Below, one piece after another: positions 1 through 8,725 of a stretch of DNA of 64,000 nucleotides (its first letter is position 1; each line of letters starts with the position of its first letter). The DNA is taken from NCBI GenBank assembly GCA_965277425.1, contig CBDICR010000005.1, positions 860,204-924,203 on the forward strand. Direction: 5' to 3'. Both the position numbers and the translations under genes were made by a program. Origin of the DNA: Poindextera sp965277425. Lineage in GTDB: Bacteria > Pseudomonadota > Alphaproteobacteria > Caulobacterales > Caulobacteraceae. The notes below the pieces were generated by a model. The model searched no databases and was not told where the DNA came from. It saw nothing but the letters and a program-made list of their open reading frames with translations.

Positions 1-816
1 CTCCTCGGTCATGTGCTCGCGCGGCGGCTGGCGACCGACTACGAGAGCCTGGTCAAGACACGCATCACCGGCCCCCTCGGAATGAATGACACCGCGATGC
101 GGCTCTCACCGCACCAGCTCAGGCGGTTGGCGCAGGGCCACGACCCCGAGCGGCGTCCCGTGCCTAACTGGGACCATAGCGAGGGGGCGGCCGGCGCTGG
201 CGGGCTCCGTTCGACGGCTGACGATCTCCTCACTCTCCTGGCCGTCGCGCTGGGCTATCAGGCCGCGCCGCTTAGGGCGGCGATCGACGCCCAGCTCGCC
301 TACCCGATGCACCAAACCGGACAGCAGGAACTCTCAACCGGCCTCGGCTGGGCCGCGATGGGCAGCGGCCACCGTCTGGTGGTCGGCAAGGCCGGCGGCA
401 CGCCGGGCTACCGGACCTTCATGGGCCTCGACCCCACGCGCGGCTGGGGCGCGGTCGCGCTGGCGAACACGTTCACCACGCGCGGCGCCGACGATATCTG
501 CCGCCACATCCTCACTGGGGCGCCGGTCGAGCCCGCGCAGCAGGCCATCGCCATCAAGCCGTCCGTCCTTGATCGCTATGTCGGCCACTATCGGTACGCA
601 ACCGGCGCTTCGATCGAGATCAGGCGGTCGGAGGATGGGCTGGCCGCCAGCCTGAATGGCCAGATCGCCGCGCCAATCTTCCCCTCGAGCCCCACGCACT
701 TCTTCTGGCGAACGGTCGACGCCGAACTGACCTTCGAGACCGACGCCAGCGGCCGCGCCGTCGCCCTGGTGACGCGAAGCCGGCTGCGCGGAGAAAATCG
801 GGCCGTCAGGGAGTAG
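1..816 (+). CDS. Serine hydrolase of the beta-lactamase/PBP fold, C-terminal part (cut by window start)
   Basis: The reading frame is open from the first base, so the 5' end lies outside the window. The visible 271 residues match the C-terminal half of the class C beta-lactamase/D-Ala-D-Ala peptidase-like family: LVKTRITGPLGMNDTAM, then GAGGLRSTADDLLTLL, then GKAGGTPGY in the place of the KTG box, then a beta-barrel-like tail. The catalytic S-x-x-K and the Y-x-N motif would be in the missing part and cannot be checked. Family members are usually periplasmic or secreted esterases or peptidases; the substrate cannot be inferred. It ends about 200 bp before a convergent acetyltransferase. Confidence 0.75.
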   Translation, partial: LLGHVLARRLATDYESLVKTRITGPLGMNDTAMRLSPHQLRRLAQGHDPERRPVPNWDHSEGAAGAGGLRSTADDLLTLLAVALGYQAAPLRAAIDAQLAYPMHQTGQQELSTGLGWAAMGSGHRLVVGKAGGTPGYRTFMGLDPTRGWGAVALANTFTTRGADDICRHILTGAPVEPAQQAIAIKPSVLDRYVGHYRYATGASIEIRRSEDGLAASLNGQIAAPIFPSSPTHFFWRTVDAELTFETDASGRAVALVTRSRLRGENRAVRE

Positions 817-845
817 CACGGCTCAGCGCGCGAGGCTTCTCCAGG

Positions 846-918
846 TCGGCTTTGGATCGGTCTCCGCGCTAGGAGCGCGCACCACAGCCGACACTCGCGT
901 CGAGTCCGCCTAAGGACA
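846..918 (+). repeat. Dispersed intergenic repeat, copy A (divergent)
   Basis: This segment between the hydrolase and the GNAT gene aligns with two better conserved copies near 6.95 and 8.65 kb. Shared blocks are GGCTTTGGATCGGTCTCC against GTTTGGGTCGATTCTCC, then GGAGCG, AGCCGACA and GTCCGCC(T/A)AA. It is the most degraded of the three and lies in the same orientation. All three are intergenic. Nothing else is seen in 817-1023. Confidence 0.55.
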
Positions 919-1023
919 CCAAGCTGGACACCGTGCCGGCGCACCGAGGTCGCCGGCGGCCTTCACACCTAGACTGTCGCGATGAGGGCTACGAGGTCGT
1001 TCGCCCCGGTGTTGCGGGCACGC

Positions 1024-1806
1024 TTAGAGAGCCCACCTAAGCTCCAGCAGCCGGTGGCGGGTGAGGAAGCCCGCGCGCTCCAGGGTGCGGCGTGAGGCGA
1101 TGTTTTCGAACGCGCAGCCGCACACCGGCCGCACGTCCAGCTCGCGCAGGCAGACCTGCTTGAGATGCCGAACTATCTGCTCGCCGAGGCCGTTGCGACG
1201 CCATTGCGGCAGGATACCGACGCCGAGATCGAACGCGTCAGCGCCTTCGCGGACCGGACTCAGGATGCCGCAGCCCACGGGCGCGCCGTCCATCTCGTAG
1301 ATCGTGATCCGGCCGCCCGCCAGGTCTTGGGCGGCCTCGTCAGGTGCGCCGAACAGTCCAGGGCCGATGTCCACCAGGATGGACTGGTCGCCCGGACGAC
1401 CCGGCCTGGCGGCGAAGCCCCGCGGCGGATCGTAGCGTTCGTCCGACCAGGCGGTGCAGTTGACGCCGATGGTGGCGGCCTGGAACGGCCGGCTGGCGAC
1501 GGCGACCAGCGCGAGCGTGTCGTAGCTCTTGACCACTGCCGAGGTCGCGCCAGCGTGCGTGGCCGCGGCGTAGAACAGCTCGCCGAGGTCCGGCAGCGAG
1601 TCGTCGTTGGCCGAGAACTCCACGACCGCGCCGTCGTGCGCCGCCAGATAGCCGAACGGCGCCGAAGCCGGCCCGAGCAAGAAGGTCCGCGCGACGCTGA
1701 CGCTGCGTTCCTGGTGGTGAATCTGTGGTTCGCCGCCCAGCGAACGGAAATAGGCTTCGCGCAAACGCAGCGGCGGACGCGGGGCTTCGGTGATCTCGAT
1801 ATCCAT
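1024..1806 (-). CDS. GNAT-family N-acetyltransferase
   Basis: A 260-residue protein whose C-terminal half has the GNAT acetyl-CoA binding pattern: DLGVGILPQWRRNGLGEQI (the R-x-x-G-x-G type loop of motif A), followed by AFENIASRRTLERAGF, the typical N-x-x-S-x-x-x-x-E-x-x-G-F block. The N-terminal half (residues 1-130) resembles no specific subfamily I know. An upstream GTG at 1815 is in frame, but the ATG at 1806 was preferred; neither has a clear ribosome binding site. The gene is transcribed toward the hydrolase. The acceptor substrate is unknown. Confidence 0.8.
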   Translation of the reverse strand: MDIEITEAPRPPLRLREAYFRSLGGEPQIHHQERSVSVARTFLLGPASAPFGYLAAHDGAVVEFSANDDSLPDLGELFYAAATHAGATSAVVKSYDTLALVAVASRPFQAATIGVNCTAWSDERYDPPRGFAARPGRPGDQSILVDIGPGLFGAPDEAAQDLAGGRITIYEMDGAPVGCGILSPVREGADAFDLGVGILPQWRRNGLGEQIVRHLKQVCLRELDVRPVCGCAFENIASRRTLERAGFLTRHRLLELRWAL

Positions 1807-1933
1807 GCGCCGCACTTACGCGCCGAGAGGACGCTCCTGGAAGCGCGAACGCGTACTTTTGGATTTAGATAATTCGCCGTCGGCGGTGATTGGCGTCCCC
1901 TGCTCCCACGCGACCACCCCCAACCCGGACACC

Positions 1934-1944
1934 TTTCCGGACAA
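1934..1944. repeat. TTTCCGGACAA motif, copy 1
   Basis: An 11-mer in the 1807-2048 intergenic region that recurs exactly twice more at 3819-3829 and 3866-3876. It could be a regulator site shared by the flanking genes or chance repetition; three exact copies within 2 kb are noted without a firm function. Confidence 0.3.
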
Positions 1945-2048
1945 ACACTCGACCCCGCCGCGTGGCGTCCGCACCGTCATGGGTTGGCGGACGAGTCACT
2001 TCTAGCGGTGTGGGTTGATCGGATAGGGTTCCCCGAAAGGGGACGGGC

Positions 2049-3338
2049 ATGCGCGTGTTGGTCATCGGGGCCTACGGCCTTATCGGCAGCTATGTCGTGG
2101 CCCGATTGCTGACGGACGGTCACGAGGTCGTCGGGGCTGGCCGCGACATCACCGGTGCGCAGCGGCGCGTGCCGCGTGTGCGCTGGGTTCGGGCCGACCT
2201 CGCCACGATGGACGCCGGGGGGTGGGGCACCCTGCTCCCAGGGATCGACGCCGTAGTGAATTGCGCGGGTGCGCTTCAGGACAGCCCGCGCGATAAGCTC
2301 GAAGCCGTGCACGTCGCCGGCCTGCTGACCCTGGCGCGGGCCTGCGAGTCCGCGGGCGTGCGCCGCTTCGTACAGATCAGCGCCGCGGGCGTGGAGAGCG
2401 GCGCCGGCGCGTTCAGCCGCACCAAGCTCGAAGGCGAGACGGCGCTTGGGCGCCTCGACCTCGATTGGGTAGTCCTCCGCCCCGGTCTGGTCCTGGCGCC
2501 GGCGGCTTTTGGAGGGAGTGCGCTGTTGCGGGGCCTAGCCGCGTTCCCCGGCGTCATCCCGGCGGTACACGCCGACGCCGTGGTGCAGGTGGTCTCCGTC
2601 GATGACCTGGCCGAGGCGGTAGCTCGAAGCGTCCAGCCTGATGGGCCAGCGAGGATTGCTTGCGACGTGGCCGCGTCCGCGCCAACTCGGCTGGCGGATG
2701 TGCTCGTGGCGCTCCGGGCCTGGCTCGGCCTTAGACCCGCCATCGTGCTTGCCTTGCCGTCGGCGCTCGCCGCCACCGCCGCCTGGATCGCGGATGGTCT
2801 GGCTTGGCTCGGCTGGCGCAGCCCCATGCGCAGCGCGGCGATTGAGCAGCTGGCCGTAGGCCTGCGCGCGCGATCGGACGACGCCCCGCGCGTGTTCGGC
2901 TTTGTGCCGCGCGGTCTGGCCGATATCTTGGCGCAGTCGCCCTCGGGCGTACAGGAACGCTGGTTTGCGCGGCTCTATCTCCTCAAGCCGCCCATCCTGG
3001 CGACGCTCGCAGCCTTCTGGATCATCTCAGGACTGATCGGGCTGGTCCGCCATGCCGCAGCATCGCAAATCCTGACCTTGGCCGGCCTTGACGTGGGGTC
3101 GGCCCGGGCCCTGGTCATCGGTGGCGCGATCGTCGACATCGCGCTTGGCGCGCTGATCTGCGTGCGGCGGACCGCACCATTCGCGATAAAGGGCGCGCTT
3201 ATAGTCATCGCGGCTTATCTCGTCGGCGCGAGCCTGTGGCGGCCCGACCTGTGGGCCGATCCGCTTGGGCCGTTGGTCAAGACCTTGCCCGTGGCGGTCC
3301 TCGCCCTGGTCGCGCTGGCCGTGATGGACGACCGATGA
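2049..3338 (+). CDS. NAD(P)-binding epimerase/dehydratase-like protein with DoxX-like membrane C-terminus
   Basis: 429 residues. The N-terminus is an atypical/extended SDR Rossmann domain: MRVLVIGAYGLIGSY holds the G-x-x-G-x-x-G nucleotide loop at residues 7-13, followed by VNCAGAL and RFVQISAAGVE segments typical of NAD(P)H-binding epimerases. From about residue 310 the protein becomes hydrophobic with roughly four predicted membrane segments, matching the DoxX-like tail found in a known two-domain architecture. The start has a strong purine-rich site (AAGGGGACGG) just upstream. The stop overlaps the start of the next gene, so the two are probably translationally coupled. The substrate is unknown. 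Confidence 0.8.
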   Translation: MRVLVIGAYGLIGSYVVARLLTDGHEVVGAGRDITGAQRRVPRVRWVRADLATMDAGGWGTLLPGIDAVVNCAGALQDSPRDKLEAVHVAGLLTLARACESAGVRRFVQISAAGVESGAGAFSRTKLEGETALGRLDLDWVVLRPGLVLAPAAFGGSALLRGLAAFPGVIPAVHADAVVQVVSVDDLAEAVARSVQPDGPARIACDVAASAPTRLADVLVALRAWLGLRPAIVLALPSALAATAAWIADGLAWLGWRSPMRSAAIEQLAVGLRARSDDAPRVFGFVPRGLADILAQSPSGVQERWFARLYLLKPPILATLAAFWIISGLIGLVRHAAASQILTLAGLDVGSARALVIGGAIVDIALGALICVRRTAPFAIKGALIVIAAYLVGASLWRPDLWADPLGPLVKTLPVAVLALVALAVMDDR

Positions 3339-3805
3339 GTCTCTTTTTGGTGCTGAAGGTCGTGCACATCCTCGGCGCGACGGTTCTCTTTGGAACAGGC
3401 GCGGGCATCGCCTTCTTCATGCTGATGGCGCACCGCACGGGCGATGCGAGGTTGATCGCCCACACCGCGAGCATGGTGGTCGTCGCCGACGTCCTCTTCA
3501 CCGCTACGGCGGTGGTGCTGCAGCCGCTGACCGGAGCCGCCTTGGCGTACCTAAGCGGCCGCTCGCTGCTCGAAGGATGGATCGTCGCCAGCGTCGGTCT
3601 CTATGTCGTGACTGGAGCGTTCTGGCTGCCGGTCGTCTTCATGCAGATTCGCATGCGCGATCTCGCGCGCGCCGCTGCAGCGGCCAAAGCGCCGTTACCG
3701 CCGGCGTACCATCGCCTCTGGCGGCTGTGGTTCGCCTTCGGTTTTCCGGCCTTCGCCGCCGTCATCGCTATTGTCTGGCTGATGACCGTAAAGCCAAGCT
3801 TTTGA
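3335..3805 (+). CDS. DUF2269-type integral membrane protein
   Basis: 156 residues starting at an ATG that overlaps the previous stop codon (ATGA arrangement). A longer in-frame extension upstream is only a shadow of the epimerase gene. The protein has four hydrophobic segments (near residues 5-25, 45-70, 80-105 and 130-150), begins with MSLFLVLKVVHILGATVLFG, and has the conserved His and Gly positions of the DUF2269 family. The biochemical role of that family is not established. The pairing with the epimerase/DoxX-like protein suggests a shared membrane function, possibly redox-related, which is inference. Confidence 0.75.
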   Translation: MSLFLVLKVVHILGATVLFGTGAGIAFFMLMAHRTGDARLIAHTASMVVVADVLFTATAVVLQPLTGAALAYLSGRSLLEGWIVASVGLYVVTGAFWLPVVFMQIRMRDLARAAAAAKAPLPPAYHRLWRLWFAFGFPAFAAVIAIVWLMTVKPSF

Positions 3806-3818
3806 GGCTGTTCTACGT

Positions 3819-3876
3819 TTTCCGGACAAAGTTTCGCAAAGCCGCCCTTGTCCGCCCCGCATCCGTTTCCGGACAA
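3819..3876. repeat. TTTCCGGACAA motif, copies 2 and 3
   Basis: Exact 11-mers at 3819-3829 and 3866-3876 in the 219-bp region between the DUF2269 gene and the winged-helix regulator. A reverse-orientation CTTGTCCG lies between them. The arrangement resembles a pair of operator half-sites, but no regulator can be assigned. No gene is seen in 3806-4024. Confidence 0.3.
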
Positions 3877-4024
3877 CCAGCCTGCCCGGAAGCTGCCGCT
3901 GGGAGTGACCGGGTTGGGGGATTGTGGTCATTGCGCCGCGTCCGACAATCGGACCTTGGCGAGTGGCCCTGAAGCGACTCTCGCCAGACGCGACATAGGT
4001 TAGCTTTCGCCGTAGCATCGCCGC

Positions 4025-5329
4025 ATGGCGCACGCCGTCCACCAGCGGCCATTCGCCTTTGGCGACTGGCAGGTTGATCCCTCGCGCGGTCTCCTGACGA
4101 GCGCCGGCGGCGAAAGTGTGCGGCTGGAGCCGCGCCTCATGGACCTACTATTGCTGTTCGCCGGCTCGGACGGGCGCGTACTCGGGAAGGACGAGATCAT
4201 CGCCGCCACCTGGGGCGACCGCGCGGTCGGTGACGACACCCTGGCCGCTGCCGTGAGCCGACTGCGCCGGGCGCTCGGCGGGGTTGGCGACCGGCCCTAT
4301 ATCGAGACCGTCCCGAAGCGTGGCTATCGCGCGGTCGTCGAGCCGCCGCGCGGAACCGACCCACGCGCCGCATCCGGTGGACCGCCTGAGGCCGCCGCGT
4401 TGGTGGCCCAGGGACTGCAGGCATTGGCCTCGCCGCGGCCAAGCAGCTTAGCTCAAGCGCGGCTTTGCTTCGAGGCGGCGATGGCCAAGGCCCCCGGCTG
4501 GTCGCCCGCCCACCGGGGCTTCGCCGAAGCTCTCATCGTACGACAATACGTGGAACAGGGCGGCGATCTCGCGGCGGCGAAGGCTGCGGCGCGCGCCGCC
4601 GTCGGCCTGGACGATACCTCGGCCGCCGCCTGGACGACCCTGGGCAAGGCGCTGCTGCTCGCGGACCGTGACTTCGCCGCCGCCGAAACGGCCTTCCAAC
4701 GCGCGATTGCTCTCGACCCGACGTTCGTGACCGCGCACCGCCGCCGGGCCGAGGCGCTGACCGCCGTCGGCCGCTTCGCCGAGGCCGAGCGGTCGGCGCG
4801 CCGGGCCGTGGCCCTCCAGCCAAGCCTGCTGGAAGCTCGCAGCGAATTGGCGGAAATCCTCCTCTTCGCCCGTCGCTATCGCCAGGCGGCGGCCGAGGCC
4901 GTCGCCACTTTGAGCCTGGCGCCCGACTTGGGCGAAGCATGGTACGTGCGCGGCTGGGCGCTGGTGCTTGCCGGCGACAAGGCCGAGTGGCTCGACTGCC
5001 TGCTGAAAGGGCTGGGGCTTTGGGGCGTCGCAGTTGAGCGGCTTCCGGCGCTGAGGGCCGTCTTCGAGGCGAAGGGCTTCGCGCGTGGCTGCGGCGCGGC
5101 GGCTGACCTCTTCGCGGAGCAGCCGCTGCACTTCATGCGTCGCGGCTTGCCTATCGCCAGCCTTCGCGCCCTGGCCGGCCAGAAGGACGAGGCGTTCGCG
5201 ATCTTAGACGCCGCGGCCGCGCGCGGCGATCCCACGCTCATGTTCTTCCCCTGGATGCCGCACTTCGACACCCTGAAGGCCGACGTGCGCTACGAGCCGA
5301 TGGCGAGGCGGGTGCGGCTCGACGGCTGA
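4025..5329 (+). CDS. Winged-helix transcriptional regulator with TPR domain (CadC/OmpR-type DNA-binding domain)
   Basis: 434 residues. Residues 10-105 form an OmpR/PhoB-type winged helix: FAFGDWQVDPSRGLL, then RLMDLLLLFAGSDGRVLGKDE, then SRLRRALGG and YIETVPKRGYRAV, the classic wing sequence. Residues 125-330 are alanine-rich helical repeats of the TPR type (for example AWTTLGKALLLADRDFAAAETAFQRAIALDP). There is no receiver domain and no membrane segment, so signal input probably comes through the TPR part. It lies immediately upstream of an MFS exporter in the same direction and may regulate it; this is inferred from position only. Confidence 0.8.
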   Translation: MAHAVHQRPFAFGDWQVDPSRGLLTSAGGESVRLEPRLMDLLLLFAGSDGRVLGKDEIIAATWGDRAVGDDTLAAAVSRLRRALGGVGDRPYIETVPKRGYRAVVEPPRGTDPRAASGGPPEAAALVAQGLQALASPRPSSLAQARLCFEAAMAKAPGWSPAHRGFAEALIVRQYVEQGGDLAAAKAAARAAVGLDDTSAAAWTTLGKALLLADRDFAAAETAFQRAIALDPTFVTAHRRRAEALTAVGRFAEAERSARRAVALQPSLLEARSELAEILLFARRYRQAAAEAVATLSLAPDLGEAWYVRGWALVLAGDKAEWLDCLLKGLGLWGVAVERLPALRAVFEAKGFARGCGAAADLFAEQPLHFMRRGLPIASLRALAGQKDEAFAILDAAAARGDPTLMFFPWMPHFDTLKADVRYEPMARRVRLDG

Positions 5330-5426
5330 CTCCGCAAGCTTTTCTCAAGTTTTCCGCAAGGCAGGCGCAAACACTTCCGAGCCCAACGAGATGATCCTGC
5401 GCCTCACGCTTCGAGAGGAAGGGATC

Positions 5427-5504
5427 ATGCGAGAGTTGCCCACACAGAATGGCGCGATCGTCGCGCTCGGTACGTCGTTCGACCAGGAGCGCTCGCATGG
5501 GTGA
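5427..5504 (+). CDS. Possible 25-residue leader peptide overlapping the MFS start
   Basis: ATG at 5427 is preceded by a strong site (GAGAGGAAGGG) with good spacing and opens a short frame reading MRELPTQNGAIVALGTSFDQ and five more residues. Its TGA at 5502-5504 falls just inside the MFS gene, whose ATG is at 5497. The strong ribosome binding site sits on the small frame and not on the exporter, so translational coupling or leader-peptide control of the exporter is plausible. It could equally be the true 5' part of an untranslated region with chance coding. Confidence 0.4.
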   Translation: MRELPTQNGAIVALGTSFDQERSHG

Positions 5505-6861
5505 CCTGCAAGCTGAGCGAACGGCCTTAGCCGAAGCGACGAAGGCGCCCGCTGGGGCCGTTTGGCTTAGGACCTATTACGTCCTGCTCGTGGCGCAGGC
5601 GATCTCACTGCTCGGCAGTCAGATAAGCGGGCTCGCGGTCAGCATCGCCGTCTTTCGGCAGACCGGACATGCCACGCCTCTGGCGCTGGTCGCCTTCTTC
5701 TCGGCGGCGCCGCGAATGGTCCTGGGCGGGTTTGGCGGCGCCTTGGCGGACAGGTTCGATCGCCGGCGAGTCATGCTTCTGGCCAACGTCGGCTACGTCG
5801 TCTCAAGCGGTCTGCTGCTCGCCAGTTTCGCTTCTGGCGCGTTCCGCCTCTGGCATCTCTACGTACTCGTCCTCGGCAGCTCCCTTTGCGCCGCGATCGA
5901 GGCGCCGGCCTTCCAGGCGTCCGTGGTCATGCTCGTGCCGGACAGCCATCGGGATCGCGCCAACGCCATCGGCATGATCGGCGGGCCGGTGGCCGGCGTG
6001 CTGGCGCCGACGATAGCCGGGCTGCTCTATGCGATCATCGGCGTCGTGGGCTCCATCTCCCTGGACATCGCGAGCTTCCTGGTCGCGATTGTCGCGCTCG
6101 TCGTGGTCCGCATTCCGATGCCGGCGAAGACCGCCGAGGGACTTGCGATGCGGGCTTCAGTCTGGCGACAGGCCTTCGACGGCTTTCGGTACCTCGGCGC
6201 CCGCCCAGCGCTTCTAGGCCTTTGCGGCTGTTTCACTATCACGTCCTTCCTCGTCCTGGGCGTGATGGTGCTCAACGTCCCCTACATCCTCGAGCGGACG
6301 GGCAACGTCGCCGTGCTCGGTGTCGTCATGGGCGCGCTAAATTTCGGCGCGTTGGCCGGCGCTGTGACGATGGCCGCCTGGGGCGGAACCCGGCCACGCA
6401 TTCACACTGTCATGTTCGCCGCCGCGATGGTTGGAGCGTTCCTCGCTCTGGCTGGCGTGTCGAGGGAAGCGCTCTCAATCGGCGCAAGCCTCTTCATGCT
6501 TATGTTTGCGATCCCGTTCATCGAAGCGGCGTCGATGTCGATCTTCCAGGCCAAGACGCCACCCGATCTCCAGGGGCGGGTGTTCGCGACCGTCAGCCAG
6601 ATCACCGCCCTGCTCAGGCCGGCGGCCTACCTCGTCGTAGGCCCCTTGGCGGACGGCGTGTTCGAGCCGGCAAGGCGGGCGCCGCTCTGGCGCCACGTCG
6701 CTTGGCTCGTCGGCGCGGGCCAAGGCGCCGGCATCGGGCTCATGTTCGTCATTGCCGGAACGCTGGCGCTGTTCCTGAGCCTGGTCTTCTATGGCGTTCC
6801 AGCCATCCGGCGGATGGAGACCATGCTCCCGGACCATGACGCCACCGCCGAGCCGGCATAG
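5497..6861 (+). CDS. MFS transporter (enterobactin/multidrug exporter-like)
   Basis: 454 residues with about 12 hydrophobic segments. The first MFS loop is present (GGFGGALADRFDRRRVMLLANV, the G-x-x-x-D-R-x-x-R-R motif between helices 2 and 3), and the overall layout (MVLVPDSHRDRANAI in the middle; AKTPPDLQGRVFATVSQI in the C-terminal half) is that of EntS/MefA-like exporters. An upstream in-frame start at 5449 gives an Arg/Ser-rich, unlikely N-terminus, so the ATG at 5497 is chosen. Substrate unknown; probably under the upstream winged-helix regulator or the short leader frame. Confidence 0.8.
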   Translation: MGDLQAERTALAEATKAPAGAVWLRTYYVLLVAQAISLLGSQISGLAVSIAVFRQTGHATPLALVAFFSAAPRMVLGGFGGALADRFDRRRVMLLANVGYVVSSGLLLASFASGAFRLWHLYVLVLGSSLCAAIEAPAFQASVVMLVPDSHRDRANAIGMIGGPVAGVLAPTIAGLLYAIIGVVGSISLDIASFLVAIVALVVVRIPMPAKTAEGLAMRASVWRQAFDGFRYLGARPALLGLCGCFTITSFLVLGVMVLNVPYILERTGNVAVLGVVMGALNFGALAGAVTMAAWGGTRPRIHTVMFAAAMVGAFLALAGVSREALSIGASLFMLMFAIPFIEAASMSIFQAKTPPDLQGRVFATVSQITALLRPAAYLVVGPLADGVFEPARRAPLWRHVAWLVGAGQGAGIGLMFVIAGTLALFLSLVFYGVPAIRRMETMLPDHDATAEPA

Positions 6862-6940
6862 AGGCAGCAGCCTGCATCCCCCGGGAGCTCGCTGAGACCC
6901 ATCCCACGAGGCGCCATATAGCGGACGTCCACAGCGTCTC

Positions 6941-7020
6941 GTTTGGGTCGATTCTCCCCGTTGGGAGCGTTCCCGAAAGCCGACATTCGCGGCGCGTCCG
7001 CCAAAGGACCGCTCGATGAC
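6941..7020 (+). repeat. Dispersed intergenic repeat, copy B
   Basis: Located between two convergent MFS genes. It shares a long near-identical core with copy C: GGGTCGATTCTCCCCGTTGG, then GAGCG, AGCCGACAT, GTCCGCCAAA and GACC. The paired TCTCCCC and TTGGGAGCG blocks could fold as a short hairpin. No coding function is apparent in 6862-7115. Confidence 0.7.
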
Positions 7021-7115
7021 AAATCCACTAGCCGTCGGACCGGGTCCGAAGCGCCATCGCGTTCCGGACAGTGGACTCTCGGCATGACCGAGTCGGGTGG
7101 AGAGGATAGCTGTCA

Positions 7116-8369
7116 CTATCGGTCACGCTTGCGCGTCAGCGTCGGTGCCAGGCCGAGCGCCAGAGCGAAGACGCCGGCGGCTATCAGGAAGGACACGCCG
7201 GGCATGCGCCAGTGTGGGCCCACTTCCAGGCTGGCGTAGGTCGCGCCGAACAGCGCCGGACCGATCACCTGGGCGGAGGTCTGAACGCCAAAGATTGCGC
7301 CTTGCAGGCGGCCCTGCTCGGACGGCCCGACGCCGCGCGTGGCGATGGCCATGAAGCCGGGGCCGAACAGGTCGACCAGGGCGAGGAACGGCAGGCCGAG
7401 CGCGAACAGCCATCCGTTCGGCGCCAGGCCGAAGATCGCGAATGCCACGCACCCGAACGTCAGTCCGGCCAGCATGGCGCCGCGCTCTCCCACTGCGGCG
7501 ATCACCCGCGCCACCACCAGGGCCTGGACCAGGATGTCGAACACGCCGTAGAGCGCGAGCGCCGACCCGGCGTACGCCGGCCCTAGGCCGTAGCGATTCA
7601 CGGCGTAGAGCACGAACAACGTCGCGATCGCGCCGTGCGCCAGCCATCGCAGGAAGCTGAGCACCGAGAGCTTGGCCAGTCCCGGGCGTGCTCGCAGCAG
7701 GGCGAGCGAGCCGAGCGGATTCGCCCGACTGAGGCGGAAGGCGGCGCGGCGTTCCCGCGCGAGGGACTCCGGCAGCACGGCCGCGCCATAGATCGCGCCC
7801 AGGATGGTCAGGCCGGCCGAGCACCAGAACGGCGCCCGCACGCCGTAGAGCCCCAGCCAGCCGCCCAGCGCGGGGCCGGCGATGAACCCCAGCCCCCAGA
7901 CCGCGCCGCCCCAGGCGTAGGCTCTGGCCCGGTCCTCGTCGGACGTCGTGTCGGCGATGTAGGCGCCCGCGACTACCCCGGTCGCGCCGGCCAGCCCGGC
8001 CACCACGCGGCCGACGAAAAGCCAAGCCAGGTTCGGCGCGAAGCCCATCGCCAGGTAGTCGAAGCCGAGCGCGAAGAGGCCGATCAGCAGCACCGGCCTG
8101 CGCCCGACGCTGTCCGAGAGCACGCCCAGGAACGGCGAGCCCAGGAACGTCATCGCCGCATACGTGGAGCCGAACAGAGCGAGCACGCCTGCGGCCGCCC
8201 CGGCGTCGCCGCCCCGGAACGACTGAACCAGCGGCGCCAGCACCGGGATCACGACCCCGAGCGCCAGCACGTCGAGGAAGATGCTGATCAGGATGAAGCC
8301 GAACGCCGCATGGCCGTCCGGTCGCCGAACCCGGCGAACTGCGCGCGCGAGCGCTTCCATCCATGGCAT
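7116..8369 (-). CDS. TCR/Tet-family MFS drug exporter
   Basis: 417 residues and about 12 membrane segments. The loop 2-3 motif is FLGSPFLGVLSDSVGRRPVL (G-x-L-x-D-x-x-G-R-R), typical of the TetA family. AYIADTTSDEDRARAYAW and GLGFIAGPALGGWLG match the cytoplasmic loop and motif C of drug/H+ antiporters. A start at 8387 is in frame, but AGGAG lies about 10 nt before the ATG at 8369, which is preferred. Antiporters of this type export tetracycline-like or other drugs; the substrate cannot be read from sequence. No TetR-type regulator is adjacent. Confidence 0.8.
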   Translation of the reverse strand: MPWMEALARAVRRVRRPDGHAAFGFILISIFLDVLALGVVIPVLAPLVQSFRGGDAGAAAGVLALFGSTYAAMTFLGSPFLGVLSDSVGRRPVLLIGLFALGFDYLAMGFAPNLAWLFVGRVVAGLAGATGVVAGAYIADTTSDEDRARAYAWGGAVWGLGFIAGPALGGWLGLYGVRAPFWCSAGLTILGAIYGAAVLPESLARERRAAFRLSRANPLGSLALLRARPGLAKLSVLSFLRWLAHGAIATLFVLYAVNRYGLGPAYAGSALALYGVFDILVQALVVARVIAAVGERGAMLAGLTFGCVAFAIFGLAPNGWLFALGLPFLALVDLFGPGFMAIATRGVGPSEQGRLQGAIFGVQTSAQVIGPALFGATYASLEVGPHWRMPGVSFLIAAGVFALALGLAPTLTRKRDR

Positions 8370-8640
8370 GGCCTGGGGTCTCCTCATGAGAAATGGAGCG
8401 GGACGCGCCGCTCCCGCCGCCGCAAGCGTCTGGGCGCGGGGGCACGGCGCGATAGATTCAGCTGGGAAGCGGGCGAACCGAAAGGCCGCACGCCAACGCT
8501 CCGGCGATCGGGGTCGCCGGGCGACAACGGCTAGATGCTGGCGGTCTTTCTAATAAGCCACGGCGGCACCATAGCACGGCCGGCCGGAAGATGTCCGCTG
8601 ACTCCCACGACGGGCGATGCACGTCTACGAGTGCAGGGGT

Positions 8641-8725
8641 CCGTTGTGGGTCGATTCTCCCCGTTGGGAGCGCCCCCGAGAGCCGACATCTGCGCCGGAG
8701 TCCGCCAAACGACCCCTCGCGGACA
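8641..8725 (+). repeat. Dispersed intergenic repeat, copy C (within a 618-bp gene-free stretch)
   Basis: Near-identical to copy B through the GGGTCGATTCTCCCCGTTGG core and the AGCCGACAT and GTCCGCCAAA blocks. It lies in the gene-free region 8388-9005. The rest of that region shows no convincing reading frame or RNA gene; open frames there are GC-biased shadows. Confidence 0.7.

Noticed and set aside
334..819. Long minus-strand frame opposite the beta-lactamase-like gene
   Set aside because: Its residues mirror the codon pattern of the plus-strand hydrolase, with no recognisable domain; a typical high-GC antisense shadow.
5886..6839. 317-codon frame inside the MFS gene
   Set aside because: Arg/Pro/His-rich product with low-complexity composition; an overlapping shadow of a clear transporter gene.
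7123..8445. 440-codon frame overlapping the TetA-like gene on the same strand
   Set aside because: Arg/Gly-rich translation without domains, fully explained by the third-position GC of the exporter.
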